The notes under the pieces: model-generated
The model's input: only the letters and a program-made list of their open reading frames with translations
Database searches by the model: none
Told to the model about the DNA's origin: nothing
Source of the DNA: Pseudosulfitobacter pseudonitzschiae
Lineage (GTDB): Bacteria > Pseudomonadota > Alphaproteobacteria > Rhodobacterales > Rhodobacteraceae
Length of the DNA stretch: 64,000 bases
Reading direction: 5' to 3'
NCBI RefSeq assembly: GCF_002222635.1
Contig: NZ_CP022415.1
Coordinates: 3,410,001-3,474,000 of the forward strand
Made by a program: the position numbers and the translations under genes
Shown here: positions 34,309 through 42,352 of the stretch, piece after piece
How the letters are laid out: the number at the start of each line of letters is the position of its first letter
How positions within the stretch are numbered: the stretch's first letter is position 1

Positions 34309-35886
34309 TCAATCGGCGAACAGGTATTCGGCGCTTGCGATCTCGCGGCCCTTGTCCTCACCGATGCTTAGAAATCTGGAAAGGGCGCGGGCGTTTTCAT
34401 CGATGGTCGCCCCTTCGCGCATCCGGCTCATATTCTCGAATTCGGCGTCGCGGATGCGGTCGCTTTCGAACACCATATCGTTGCGGATGGTGGGCAGAAG
34501 CCGTTCCAGCGTTTCCGCACTGGTCTGTTCGCCCGCAAGACCCACCCGCATGGCGTGGCCGATCAAATAGGTTTCAGTGAAATTGCACTGGATTTCCAGC
34601 ATCCGCGTCATTGACCGGTCGCCAGCAAAATCTTGCAACAGGTCCATCTCGCCTGGGTCCATACAGACGATCAGGCGGTCGGTTTCGTAATAGTCGAACA
34701 GCATCCGCATCAACGCCCGACGGTGGCGCGTGCGCTTCCCCAGCGTTTTCTGGATTCCACCCAGATCCGGCAGCGGGGTGTCATCTTCGTTGAACAGATA
34801 TTCGATGGCGGGCACATTGGTAACCTGCCGGATGCGGTCCAGCACCCGTTTGGCCACGTGCCATTTCTTACAGATCACAATCATCAACTCGCGTTCGCGA
34901 CCCAGCGTTGATTCTGTTTCCCAGAACCGCGTGGCAAAGCGCCGTCCGATGCGGCCCCGTCCGCTGAGAAACTTGAACAGGTTGCGACCCTCGTTTGATA
35001 TCTGGAACTGGACCCCCTCGGCGGCATAGAGCAGACCCAGACGGCGTTTTAGGTCAAAAGCCTCGGGGCTGATTTTGCGGGCAAAGAGGAAATCCTGACT
35101 GAGCAACAGATCATAGTGATCGTCATAAAACACCACCGGCATCCCGTAGTCGGTGAACATCAGAAAGGTCAGCGTGCGGGTGCGAATTTCCGTTTCGGGG
35201 ACGACATGGCGCACGATGGTTTGAAAGAACGTCTCGTCGGGAATCCATGTTGTGCGAAAAAACCGCATCACATCGCGGCGCTTTTTGGTGAATTCCAGAA
35301 CCCATTCGATGGTACGACGGCGCAGGCACCACCACTGGCTGCCGATTTGCACCTGAATGTCGGCGGGAATTTCGCGGGTCAGCCCCAGCCGCTGTTGCAG
35401 GTGGTAACTGGCATAGAACCGGCGTTTCTGCGTGCGTTCATTGAAAAAGTGCCGGTAAATCAACCGCTCTTCTTTCATGCCGGTCTTGATCCAGTCGCTG
35501 TCGAAATAGTCGAAGCTTTCGATAAAGTCCGCGTCGTTGTCATCCAGGAACCGGTGCGTGTACTCGGCGGACTTGATCGCCATGCAGTCGCCCGAAAGCA
35601 TGTAAAAATGCGTCGCGCGCGGAAAAGCTTTGACGGCGGATTCCACTGCGTACAGCGTGGCTTGTACCAGCGACCATTCCCCCCAGCCGCACTTGATCCG
35701 TTTGTGGGCAAAGGTAACGTTGGGGTTGTCGTTCAGGGCGGCGCGGATGGCTTTGAAATGTTCGGGTTTGGCCGAGGCATCAAAGTGGATTGCCATGTAA
35801 TCGCCAGCCGCAGTCAGCCGCTTTGCCTGCTTGATGATGGCATCCGGGTCCTTGTGACACAGCAATATATAGGCAATTTTGGCCAT
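34309..35886 (-). CDS. GT14 (core-2/I-branching) glycosyltransferase with C-terminal DUF5928-like domain
   Basis: 525 residues. The first 260 match beta-1,6-N-acetylglucosaminyltransferases of GT14: AYILLCHKDPDAIIKQAKRL, DYMAIHFDASAKPEHF, HFYMLSGDCMAIKSAEY, GSQWWCLRRRTIEWVL and WIPDETFFQTIV. The second half (about 290-525), with LMIVICKKWHVAKRVLDRI and LIVCMDPGEMDLLQDFAG, is a separate domain that from memory fits DUF5928. No signal peptide; probably cytoplasmic face. The gene diverges from a sulfotransferase, suggesting both modify a surface polysaccharide. Confidence 0.8.
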   Translation of the reverse strand: MAKIAYILLCHKDPDAIIKQAKRLTAAGDYMAIHFDASAKPEHFKAIRAALNDNPNVTFAHKRIKCGWGEWSLVQATLYAVESAVKAFPRATHFYMLSGDCMAIKSAEYTHRFLDDNDADFIESFDYFDSDWIKTGMKEERLIYRHFFNERTQKRRFYASYHLQQRLGLTREIPADIQVQIGSQWWCLRRRTIEWVLEFTKKRRDVMRFFRTTWIPDETFFQTIVRHVVPETEIRTRTLTFLMFTDYGMPVVFYDDHYDLLLSQDFLFARKISPEAFDLKRRLGLLYAAEGVQFQISNEGRNLFKFLSGRGRIGRRFATRFWETESTLGRERELMIVICKKWHVAKRVLDRIRQVTNVPAIEYLFNEDDTPLPDLGGIQKTLGKRTRHRRALMRMLFDYYETDRLIVCMDPGEMDLLQDFAGDRSMTRMLEIQCNFTETYLIGHAMRVGLAGEQTSAETLERLLPTIRNDMVFESDRIRDAEFENMSRMREGATIDENARALSRFLSIGEDKGREIASAEYLFAD

Positions 35887-36030
35887 ACCAGAGATTCACA
35901 AGCCCTTTACCTGTTGTTGTTTACCTAGATAGTGATGAAGGGAGATTGAATAAACAGCATTTATTTGCTTTTTTGCTGCGATAGACAACTGCTACCCGTT
36001 GAAGCAGCAGGATTTCAAAGGACGACAGGT

Positions 36031-36849
36031 ATGGGTTTCCCCGGAACATGGATGACGGAAAGCGAAAGCGTGGTATACCGCGTTGTACCCAAATGCGCCT
36101 GCTCGACCATTGGCCAGATCATGTATTATTCGGATCACGGCGAATTTTTCGACGGTGACATTCATGACGCCAAGGGCGGGATGCACAAATGGGCGCTTGA
36201 GGAAAGTCAGGCGCCGATCACGGCCAATGTGCAAAACCACAGCTCCTATGCGTTCACCTGCGTGCGCAATCCCTATACCCGCATCCTATCGTCGTTTTTC
36301 GACAAAATCTGCGGCATCCAGCGCAACGGCAAACGCTATCGTGGCAATCTGGTGCCGCTGCTGGTGCAGAAATACGGCATCGAAGTGGGCGGCGACGACG
36401 GCAAGCAAGAGTTTGACCAGATCGCCAGTTTTCGCCGGTTCTTGCTGTTCGCCCGTGACACGATCCGCTGGCGCAAACCGATGGAGCCTGACATTCACTG
36501 GTCTGCGATGTCAGGCCATGTGTCGACGTACATTGTAAACGGCGGAAAATACGACAAAATCATCTGGACTGAAAAGTTCAACGAAGGCATGGAAGAAGTC
36601 CTAAATGCCATCGACACGCCGAAAAAAGTGAATATCGCAGAAATTCCCCGTTTCAACGAAAGCGAAGGCCACGGCCCCAAGCGTGCGCATCCGGTCGAAG
36701 ATTACTTCGATGATTTGTCGATGCATCTGGTCTATGAAATCTACAAACGTGATTTCGAGGTGTTCAAATACGATTTTGAAAACCCCGCCAACAAGATGCC
36801 CACAGCCGAGATTGATCTGGATGAAGTTCACAAGAAGCTGGGCGATTAA
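36031..36849 (+). CDS. Sulfotransferase family protein
   Basis: 272 residues from ATG 36031 (AAAGGACG upstream). The PAPS-binding loop appears as VPKCACSTIGQIMYY (5'-phosphosulfate binding, about 18-32) and the 3'-phosphate motif as CVRNPYTRILSSFFDK. This is the sulfotransferase family 2 type that acts on carbohydrates. The KCAC variation of the loop is known in this group. It diverges from the GT14 gene, so the substrate is likely the glycan made by that enzyme (inference). Its stop shares TTAA with the convergent SGNH hydrolase. Confidence 0.85.
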   Translation: MGFPGTWMTESESVVYRVVPKCACSTIGQIMYYSDHGEFFDGDIHDAKGGMHKWALEESQAPITANVQNHSSYAFTCVRNPYTRILSSFFDKICGIQRNGKRYRGNLVPLLVQKYGIEVGGDDGKQEFDQIASFRRFLLFARDTIRWRKPMEPDIHWSAMSGHVSTYIVNGGKYDKIIWTEKFNEGMEEVLNAIDTPKKVNIAEIPRFNESEGHGPKRAHPVEDYFDDLSMHLVYEIYKRDFEVFKYDFENPANKMPTAEIDLDEVHKKLGD

Positions 36850-37514
36850 CCGCCCGCTTCTGCGATGATTTTCGCAACGCGTTTGCCCGCTGCGGCGGTC
36901 CCTTTGGTGCTGGGGTGAACCATGTCGGCCGCGTGGAACGACCTGTCGCCGTTGGGGACCAGATCAGCCATTGGCACAAACCAGACACCATTGTCGCGCT
37001 GTGCCATTCGGGTCACGCGGGCATCCAGTTCGTTACCCTCGTCGCGGCAGTGTTCGATCGGTGATCCACGGCCCGGACTGCGCAGGTAGCCGACGTAAAT
37101 CACCTGCGCACCGCTTTTGCGCATCTTGGACACCAGCGCCGGAATTTCACCGCGCGTGCCGTCCTTTGAGATCATTTTGGTCATTTTCCGGTCGCAGCGC
37201 GAACAATTGCAGCCCAACCACAGGTCATTTCCGCCACCGTTCATAATGACCCAATTCCATGGGCCAGGACGGTACTGGCGCACAATGTCGAACCCCAGCG
37301 CGCCGGTCAGCGGCAGGTTATAGATCATCCGCGCGCCCATCACCGACCGGTTCGACACCTGCTGTCCCAGTTCGCGCTGAACCACAGCGGGAATCGAGCG
37401 ACCAGAACTGGAATGGACCGCGAAAAACGAATCTCCGATAGCCAGAATGCGTGCCCGTTCTGCGGCCACGGGTGTGGACAGCATCAGCAAGATCATCAAT
37501 GCTATTGGTTTCAT
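36846..37514 (-). CDS. Secreted SGNH/GDSL hydrolase
   Basis: 222 residues from ATG 37514, with signal peptide [18 protein letters not shown]. The SGNH blocks are visible: the nucleophile in [13 protein letters not shown] (GDSF), a glycine block as RMIYNLPL, the Asn block as [10 protein letters not shown], and the catalytic Asp-His as DMVHPS near the end. An unusual cysteine cluster [10 protein letters not shown] follows the Asn block. Likely a periplasmic esterase, perhaps a deacetylase or lipase. It overlaps the sulfotransferase stop tail to tail by TTAA. Confidence 0.85.
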   Translation of the reverse strand: MKPIALMILLMLSTPVAAERARILAIGDSFFAVHSSSGRSIPAVVQRELGQQVSNRSVMGARMIYNLPLTGALGFDIVRQYRPGPWNWVIMNGGGNDLWLGCNCSRCDRKMTKMISKDGTRGEIPALVSKMRKSGAQVIYVGYLRSPGRGSPIEHCRDEGNELDARVTRMAQRDNGVWFVPMADLVPNGDRSFHAADMVHPSTKGTAAAGKRVAKIIAEAGG

Positions 37515-37626
37515 CGTGTTTCCCTTTATCAGAATATACCGCTTCTTTGCATCACAGTTCCCAGAAATTGTGAAAGTGGTGCGGCGATATTGTGAAATGC
37601 GCTGCTTCACCCTACATGCCTTTGCT

Positions 37627-38106
37627 ATGGCACAGGTAAAGAACGCAGACCCTAACTACAAAGTGATCGCCGAGAACCGGCGGGCACGGTTTGACTATGC
37701 CATCGAGGAAGATCTTGAATGCGGGATCATTCTGGAAGGCTCCGAGGTCAAGTCGATGCGCCAAGGCGGTTCGAACATCGCGGAAAGCTATGCCGCTGTC
37801 GAAGACGGCGAGTTGTGGCTGGTGAACAGCTATGTTGCCCCGTACGATCAGGCCAAGACATTCCGCCACGAGGAACGCCGTCGCCGCAAATTGCTGGTCA
37901 GCCGCAAACAGATGGCCCATCTGTGGAACGAAACACAGCGCAAGGGTATGACATTGGTGCCGTTGGTGTTGTATTTCAACCACCGTGGGATGGCCAAGAT
38001 CAAGATCGGCATCGCCAAGGGCAAAAAGAACCACGACAAACGCGAGACCAGCGCCAAGCGTGATTGGAACCGTCAAAAGGCCCGCTTGCTCAAGGATCAC
38101 GGCTGA
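37627..38106 (+). CDS. smpB: SsrA-binding protein
   Basis: 159 residues; ATG 37627 chosen by family N-terminus ([24 protein letters not shown] spans the start). SmpB delivers tmRNA to stalled ribosomes. Motifs: [49 protein letters not shown] and the C-terminal basic tail [20 protein letters not shown], which mimics the tRNA anticodon arm. The ssrA gene is not in the window. Confidence 0.97.
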   Translation: MAQVKNADPNYKVIAENRRARFDYAIEEDLECGIILEGSEVKSMRQGGSNIAESYAAVEDGELWLVNSYVAPYDQAKTFRHEERRRRKLLVSRKQMAHLWNETQRKGMTLVPLVLYFNHRGMAKIKIGIAKGKKNHDKRETSAKRDWNRQKARLLKDHG

Positions 38107-38190
38107 ACAAGGCGGCGAAGGCGATCTATCTTGCGAAGGCGTCCCTGCAAGGGTAGGGAAAACACGTTTATTCACGCACGGAGGCCACCC

Positions 38191-39045
38191 ATGTCCGATG
38201 ATCCCAAAACGCTTGTCTCGACCGAGTGGCTGGCCAAACATATCAAAGACCCCGATCTGCGTATTCTGGATGGGTCGTGGTACTTGCCCGATGCCAACCG
38301 CAACCCCAAGGCCGAATACGATGCGGCCCACATCCCCGGCGCGCGGTTCTTTGACATTGACGAGATTTCCGACGCGCGGTCGGATCTGCCGCATATGGCG
38401 CCCCCCGTTGAAAAATTCATGTCGCGGATGCGCGCGATGGGCGTGGGCGACGGCCATCAGGTTGTGGTCTATGACGGTGCCGGTGTCATGTCCGCCCCCC
38501 GTGTGTGGTGGTTGTTCCGGCTGATGGGCCACGAGAATGTCGCCGTTCTGGACGGCGGTTTCCCCAAATGGCAGGCCGAGGGGCGCGCAATCGAGGATTT
38601 GCCTCCCGTTGTCAAAGACCGTCACCTGACCGTGCGCTTTCAGAATCATCTGGTGCGCGACGTCACGCAGGTGTCGCAGGCCTCTAAACTGGGGGATGCG
38701 CAGGTCATCGACGCCCGCAGCGCAGCCCGTTTCCGTGGCGAAGCGCCTGAGCCGCGCGAAGGGTTGCGGGGGGGGCACATTCCCGGATCGCGCAATGTAC
38801 CGTTCGATTTGCTGCTGAACGATGACAACACTCTCAAATCCCCCGCCGACTGCCGCGCAGTGTTCGAGGCGGCAGGCGTTGATCTGTCTTGCCCGCTGAT
38901 CACCACCTGCGGTTCGGGTATCACCGCATCGGTTCTGGCGCTGGCGCTGGAGCGGATCGGCGTTGATACATGGTCGCTTTACGATGGATCCTGGGCCGAG
39001 TGGGGAATGTTCCCCACCGTACCCGTCGCAACCGGAGACGCATGA
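38191..39045 (+). CDS. sseA: 3-mercaptopyruvate sulfurtransferase
   Basis: 284 residues with two rhodanese domains. The first carries AAHIPGARFFDIDEISD; the second carries the active Cys240 in TTCGSGITASVLALAL, the CGSG(I/V)TA loop typical of mercaptopyruvate rather than thiosulfate enzymes. It transfers sulfur from 3-mercaptopyruvate to thiols or cyanide. GGAGG precedes the ATG. Its stop overlaps the aminotransferase start as ATGA, and that enzyme could supply mercaptopyruvate by cysteine transamination. Confidence 0.93.
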   Translation: MSDDPKTLVSTEWLAKHIKDPDLRILDGSWYLPDANRNPKAEYDAAHIPGARFFDIDEISDARSDLPHMAPPVEKFMSRMRAMGVGDGHQVVVYDGAGVMSAPRVWWLFRLMGHENVAVLDGGFPKWQAEGRAIEDLPPVVKDRHLTVRFQNHLVRDVTQVSQASKLGDAQVIDARSAARFRGEAPEPREGLRGGHIPGSRNVPFDLLLNDDNTLKSPADCRAVFEAAGVDLSCPLITTCGSGITASVLALALERIGVDTWSLYDGSWAEWGMFPTVPVATGDA

Positions 39046-40229
39046 TGTTCGAAACTCTCAAGCCGCAGGCACCCGACAAGATCCTGTCGCTGATGGCTCA
39101 ATACAAAGAAGACCCGCGCAGCACCAAGATCGACCTTGGTGTGGGTGTTTACAAAGACGCCTCGGGGCTGACGCCCGTGATGCGCGCGGTCAAGGCCGCC
39201 GAGCACAAGCTGTGGCAAGAGCAGGACAGCAAGTCCTACACCGGTCTGACGGGCGATCCTGCGTTTTCGGATGCGATGATCAAATTGGTTCTGGCCGATG
39301 CTGTGCCGCGCAATACCGTGGCGGCGGCGGCGACGCCCGGCGGCACGGGAGCTGTGCGTCAGGCCTTTGAGATGGTCCAGATGGCCAACCCGCAGGCGCG
39401 CGTGTTCGTGTCTGACCCGACCTGGCCCAACCACATTTCGATTTTGCAGTATCTGGGCATCGAAATGGTGCCATACCGCTATTTCGACAGCGAAACCCGC
39501 AGTGTGGCCTTCGACGGCATGATCGAAGACCTCAAAACCGCGACCAAGGGCGACGTGGTTCTGCTGCATGGTTGCTGCCACAACCCGACAGGCGCCAACC
39601 TGACGATGGAGCAGTGGGCCGAAGTTATCAAAGTCTTGCAAGAAACCGGTGCCATACCGATGATCGACATTGCCTATCAGGGCTTTGGCGACGGACTGGA
39701 CGCGGACGCTGCCGGAACCCGCGCAGTAGCTGCGGCTGTTCCGGAATGTTTGATTGCGGCCAGTTGTTCAAAAAACTTTGGGATTTACCGCGAACGCACA
39801 GGCATTTTGATGGTTGTGGCTGCGGATGCTGGGGCAGAGGCGTTGAATCAGGGTACGCTTGCCTACCTCAACCGCCAGAACTTCAGCTTTCCGCCCGATC
39901 ATGGGGCACGGCTGGTGACCATGATTCTGACTGACGACGCCCTACGCGCCGATTGGCAGGCCGAGCTGGAAGATGTGCGTCTGGGTATGCTGGGCCTGCG
40001 TGAACAGCTGGCCGCAGAACTGAAACGTCTTTCAAACTCGGACCGGTTTGATTTTCTGGCCCTTCATCGTGGCATGTTCTCGCGTCTGGGGACCACGCCC
40101 GAGCTGGTCGAAAAGCTGCGGGCTGATCACGGCATTTACATGGTGGGTGACAGCCGCATGAACATCGCAGGCCTGAATTCCGAAACCGTGCCGGTGTTGG
40201 CGCGCGCGATCATTGATGCGGGTATCTGA
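39042..40229 (+). CDS. Aromatic/aspartate aminotransferase, class I
   Basis: 395 residues. PLP enzyme of the TyrB/AspC group: FETLKPQAPDKILSLM start, KIDLGVGVYKD, SYTGLTGDPAF, GGTGAVRQAFE, HGCCHNPTGANL, the PLP lysine about Lys244 in SCSKNFGIYRERTG, and a C-terminal Arg in GDSRMNIAGLN. It interconverts aromatic amino acids or aspartate with oxo acids. Start is ATG 39042 by ATGA overlap, or the adjacent ATG 39045. Translationally coupled to sseA. A strong terminator follows. Confidence 0.93.
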   Translation: MMFETLKPQAPDKILSLMAQYKEDPRSTKIDLGVGVYKDASGLTPVMRAVKAAEHKLWQEQDSKSYTGLTGDPAFSDAMIKLVLADAVPRNTVAAAATPGGTGAVRQAFEMVQMANPQARVFVSDPTWPNHISILQYLGIEMVPYRYFDSETRSVAFDGMIEDLKTATKGDVVLLHGCCHNPTGANLTMEQWAEVIKVLQETGAIPMIDIAYQGFGDGLDADAAGTRAVAAAVPECLIAASCSKNFGIYRERTGILMVVAADAGAEALNQGTLAYLNRQNFSFPPDHGARLVTMILTDDALRADWQAELEDVRLGMLGLREQLAAELKRLSNSDRFDFLALHRGMFSRLGTTPELVEKLRADHGIYMVGDSRMNIAGLNSETVPVLARAIIDAGI

Positions 40230-40260
40230 CGGACCCGCGTTTGACGGGACCAGCGTGATT

Positions 40261-40288
40261 GGGCGGCCCTTTCGGGGTCGCCCTTTTT
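40261..40288 (+). terminator. Terminator after the aminotransferase
   Basis: GGGCGGCCC / GGGTCGCCC (9-bp stem with one G-U pair) followed by TTTTT. Confidence 0.85.
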
Positions 40289-40317
40289 GCTGCCTGCATC
40301 ACCTTGTTCCAAACATG

Positions 40318-40351
40318 AACAAGCCGGGCGCATTGCTGCGCCCGGCTTGTT
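40318..40351 (-). terminator. Terminator-like hairpin after amtB
   Basis: Perfect 15-bp stem AACAAGCCGGGCGCA / TGCGCCCGGCTTGTT with a 4-nt loop, 32 bases past the amtB stop on the minus strand. The stem ends in TT on that strand. Confidence 0.75.
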
Positions 40352-40383
40352 GTCTCATGGCTGATAGCGGGAGGAAGGAGACC

Positions 40384-41727
40384 TCAGCCCTTGGAGAACT
40401 CGGGATAGGCTTCCATGCCCATTTCGGACATATCCAGACCGTTGATCTCATCCTCTTCGGAGACGCGGATGCCCATGGTTGCCTTTAGGATGAACCAGAC
40501 GATACCGGATGCGATCGCGGTGAACAGACCCACCACAATGATCGAATACAGCTGCGTTGCCAGCGAAGCGTCACCGTTGGTGAATACAACCGCGATGGTG
40601 CCCCAGATACCGCAGAACAGGTGAACCGGGATCGCGCCGACAACGTCGTCGATCTTCAGTTTATCCAGAAACGGAACCGCAAAGACCACGATCACACCGC
40701 CCACTGCACCGATCAGAGTTGCAGCGCCCAGCGACGGGGTCAGCGGCTCGGCTGTGATCGACACCAGACCGGCAAGCGCGCCGTTCAGCACCATTGTCAG
40801 GTCAGGTTTCTTGTACAGGATCTGCGTCAGGATCAGCGCAGCAATCGCGCCACCAGCAGCAGCCGTGTTGGTGTTCGCGAAGATGCGGCTGACATCAGCC
40901 ACGTCGCCCACGGTGCCCATCGCCAGCTGCGAGCCACCGTTGAAACCGAACCAGCCCAGCCACAGGATGAACGTACCCAGTGTTGCCAGAGTCAGGTTCG
41001 AACCGGGAATCGGGATAGTGCGGCCGTCTTTATACTTGCCGATACGCGGACCAAGGATCAGCGCGCCGACCAAAGCAGCCCAGCCACCGACCGAGTGCAC
41101 AACAGTCGAACCGGCGAAATCGAGGAAGCCCATCGCGTCCAGGAAGCCACCGCCCCATTTCCACGACGCCTGGATCGGATAGATCACGGCGGTCAAGGCA
41201 ATGGTAAAGGCAAGGAAGGGCCACAGTTTGATGCGCTCAGCCAATGCGCCTGAAACGATCGACGCGGTCGCCGCACAGAACATCAACTGAAAGAAAAAGT
41301 CGGAACCGGTAGAGGCATAAGAATAGTCATCGGCTGCATCGGCAGTGACGCCAACCGCTTCAAGAACGCCGGGGCCCCAGACGCCGGACAGGATGCCATC
41401 GATGGACCAGGTGCCCAGCGGGTACATCAGGTTGTAGCCGATCAGGTAGTAGAAGATCGACGCGAGCGAGAAGAGCGAAATGTTCTTTGTCATCTGCATG
41501 GTGACGTTCTTCGAACGGACGAGGCCGCCTTCGAGCATGGCAAAGCCTGCCGCCATGAAGAACACCAGAAAGCCGCCCACAAGGAACAGCAGCGAGTTCA
41601 TGATAAAGACCATATCGGTCGACGCGTTCACGCCAGCCGTCGGGCCTTCGTCCTGGGCAAAGCCCAGCGTCGGCAGCAGCGCGATCGACGCGGCAGCTGC
41701 GAGCGTAAGAGTTGTGGTACGTTTCAT
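40384..41727 (-). CDS. amtB: Ammonium transporter
   Basis: 447 residues; start ATG 41727 gives a cleavable signal peptide (MKRTTTLTLAAAASIALLPT, then LGFAQ). About eleven helices follow. Amt signatures: FMAAGFAMLEGGLVRSKN, GSTVVHSVGGWAALVGALI with the first pore His, NTNTAAAGGAIAAL, and PVHLFCGIWGTIAVVF containing the second pore His. It conducts ammonium or ammonia into the cell and is gated by GlnK, whose gene lies 28 bases upstream in the same operon. Confidence 0.96.
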   Translation of the reverse strand: MKRTTTLTLAAAASIALLPTLGFAQDEGPTAGVNASTDMVFIMNSLLFLVGGFLVFFMAAGFAMLEGGLVRSKNVTMQMTKNISLFSLASIFYYLIGYNLMYPLGTWSIDGILSGVWGPGVLEAVGVTADAADDYSYASTGSDFFFQLMFCAATASIVSGALAERIKLWPFLAFTIALTAVIYPIQASWKWGGGFLDAMGFLDFAGSTVVHSVGGWAALVGALILGPRIGKYKDGRTIPIPGSNLTLATLGTFILWLGWFGFNGGSQLAMGTVGDVADVSRIFANTNTAAAGGAIAALILTQILYKKPDLTMVLNGALAGLVSITAEPLTPSLGAATLIGAVGGVIVVFAVPFLDKLKIDDVVGAIPVHLFCGIWGTIAVVFTNGDASLATQLYSIIVVGLFTAIASGIVWFILKATMGIRVSEEDEINGLDMSEMGMEAYPEFSKG

Positions 41728-41755
41728 TGTTGGAATGTCCCCGGTTGCGGTCGCG

Positions 41756-42094
41756 TTAAAGCGCGTCGTGATTGGTTTCGCCGGTGCGCACACGCACGGC
41801 CTGTTCGACGTCGAGCACGAAAATCTTGCCGTCACCGATTTTGCCGGTGTGCGCGGTTTTCTTGATCGTCTCGACCACCTGATCGGCGGTGGCGGCATCG
41901 ACCACGATTTCCAGTTTGATTTTCGGAACGAAGTTCACGGCGTACTCGGCGCCACGATAAATTTCTGTATGGCCGGATTGAGAGCCAAAGCCCTTGATCT
42001 CGGTCACCATCATGCCGCGGACGCCAGCTTCGGTCAGAGCCTGACGGACATCCTCCAGCTTGAATGGTTTGATCGTTGCTATGATCAGTTTCAC
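41756..42094 (-). CDS. glnK: Nitrogen regulatory protein P-II
   Basis: 112 residues, GTG start at 42094 with AGGGGA upstream. It contains the T-loop HTEIYRGAEYAVNF with Tyr51, the site uridylylated by GlnD, and the C-loop TGKIGDGKIFV for nucleotide and effector binding. P-II proteins sense 2-oxoglutarate and ADP/ATP and block AmtB when nitrogen is ample. The following amtB makes this the glnK-amtB pair. A dyad with NtrC-box geometry lies about 120 bases upstream. Confidence 0.97.
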   Translation of the reverse strand: MKLIIATIKPFKLEDVRQALTEAGVRGMMVTEIKGFGSQSGHTEIYRGAEYAVNFVPKIKLEIVVDAATADQVVETIKKTAHTGKIGDGKIFVLDVEQAVRVRTGETNHDAL

Positions 42095-42212
42095 GCATTT
42101 TCCCCTTGTCGATGGCCATCTTTTTTGGCCGTTTTCCTGTTGGCAACAGATGGAATGACGGGCCGTTGGGGAAGATCAGGCGCGCATTTATGAGGCGGTT
42201 GCGATAGGTTTG

Positions 42213-42229
42213 TGCGCAAAAAATGCGCA
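42213..42229. promoter_or_regulatory. Candidate NtrC-binding dyad upstream of glnK
   Basis: TGCGCAAAAAATGCGCA is a 17-bp dyad with the TGC-N11-GCA spacing of NtrC boxes. It lies upstream of glnK on the minus strand. I did not find a convincing sigma-54 promoter (GG-N10-GC) between it and the gene. Confidence 0.4.
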
Positions 42230-42352
42230 AACTTGCGAATATGCCTAAAATTTCATCGAAAAAATGATGAAGGATAGCGAACAGTTCCCCGTGTATCTCG
42301 CGGCGCAGACAGGTATTGTGCTGGAAACAAACAAGGCCGAGCAGGGGTCTAG

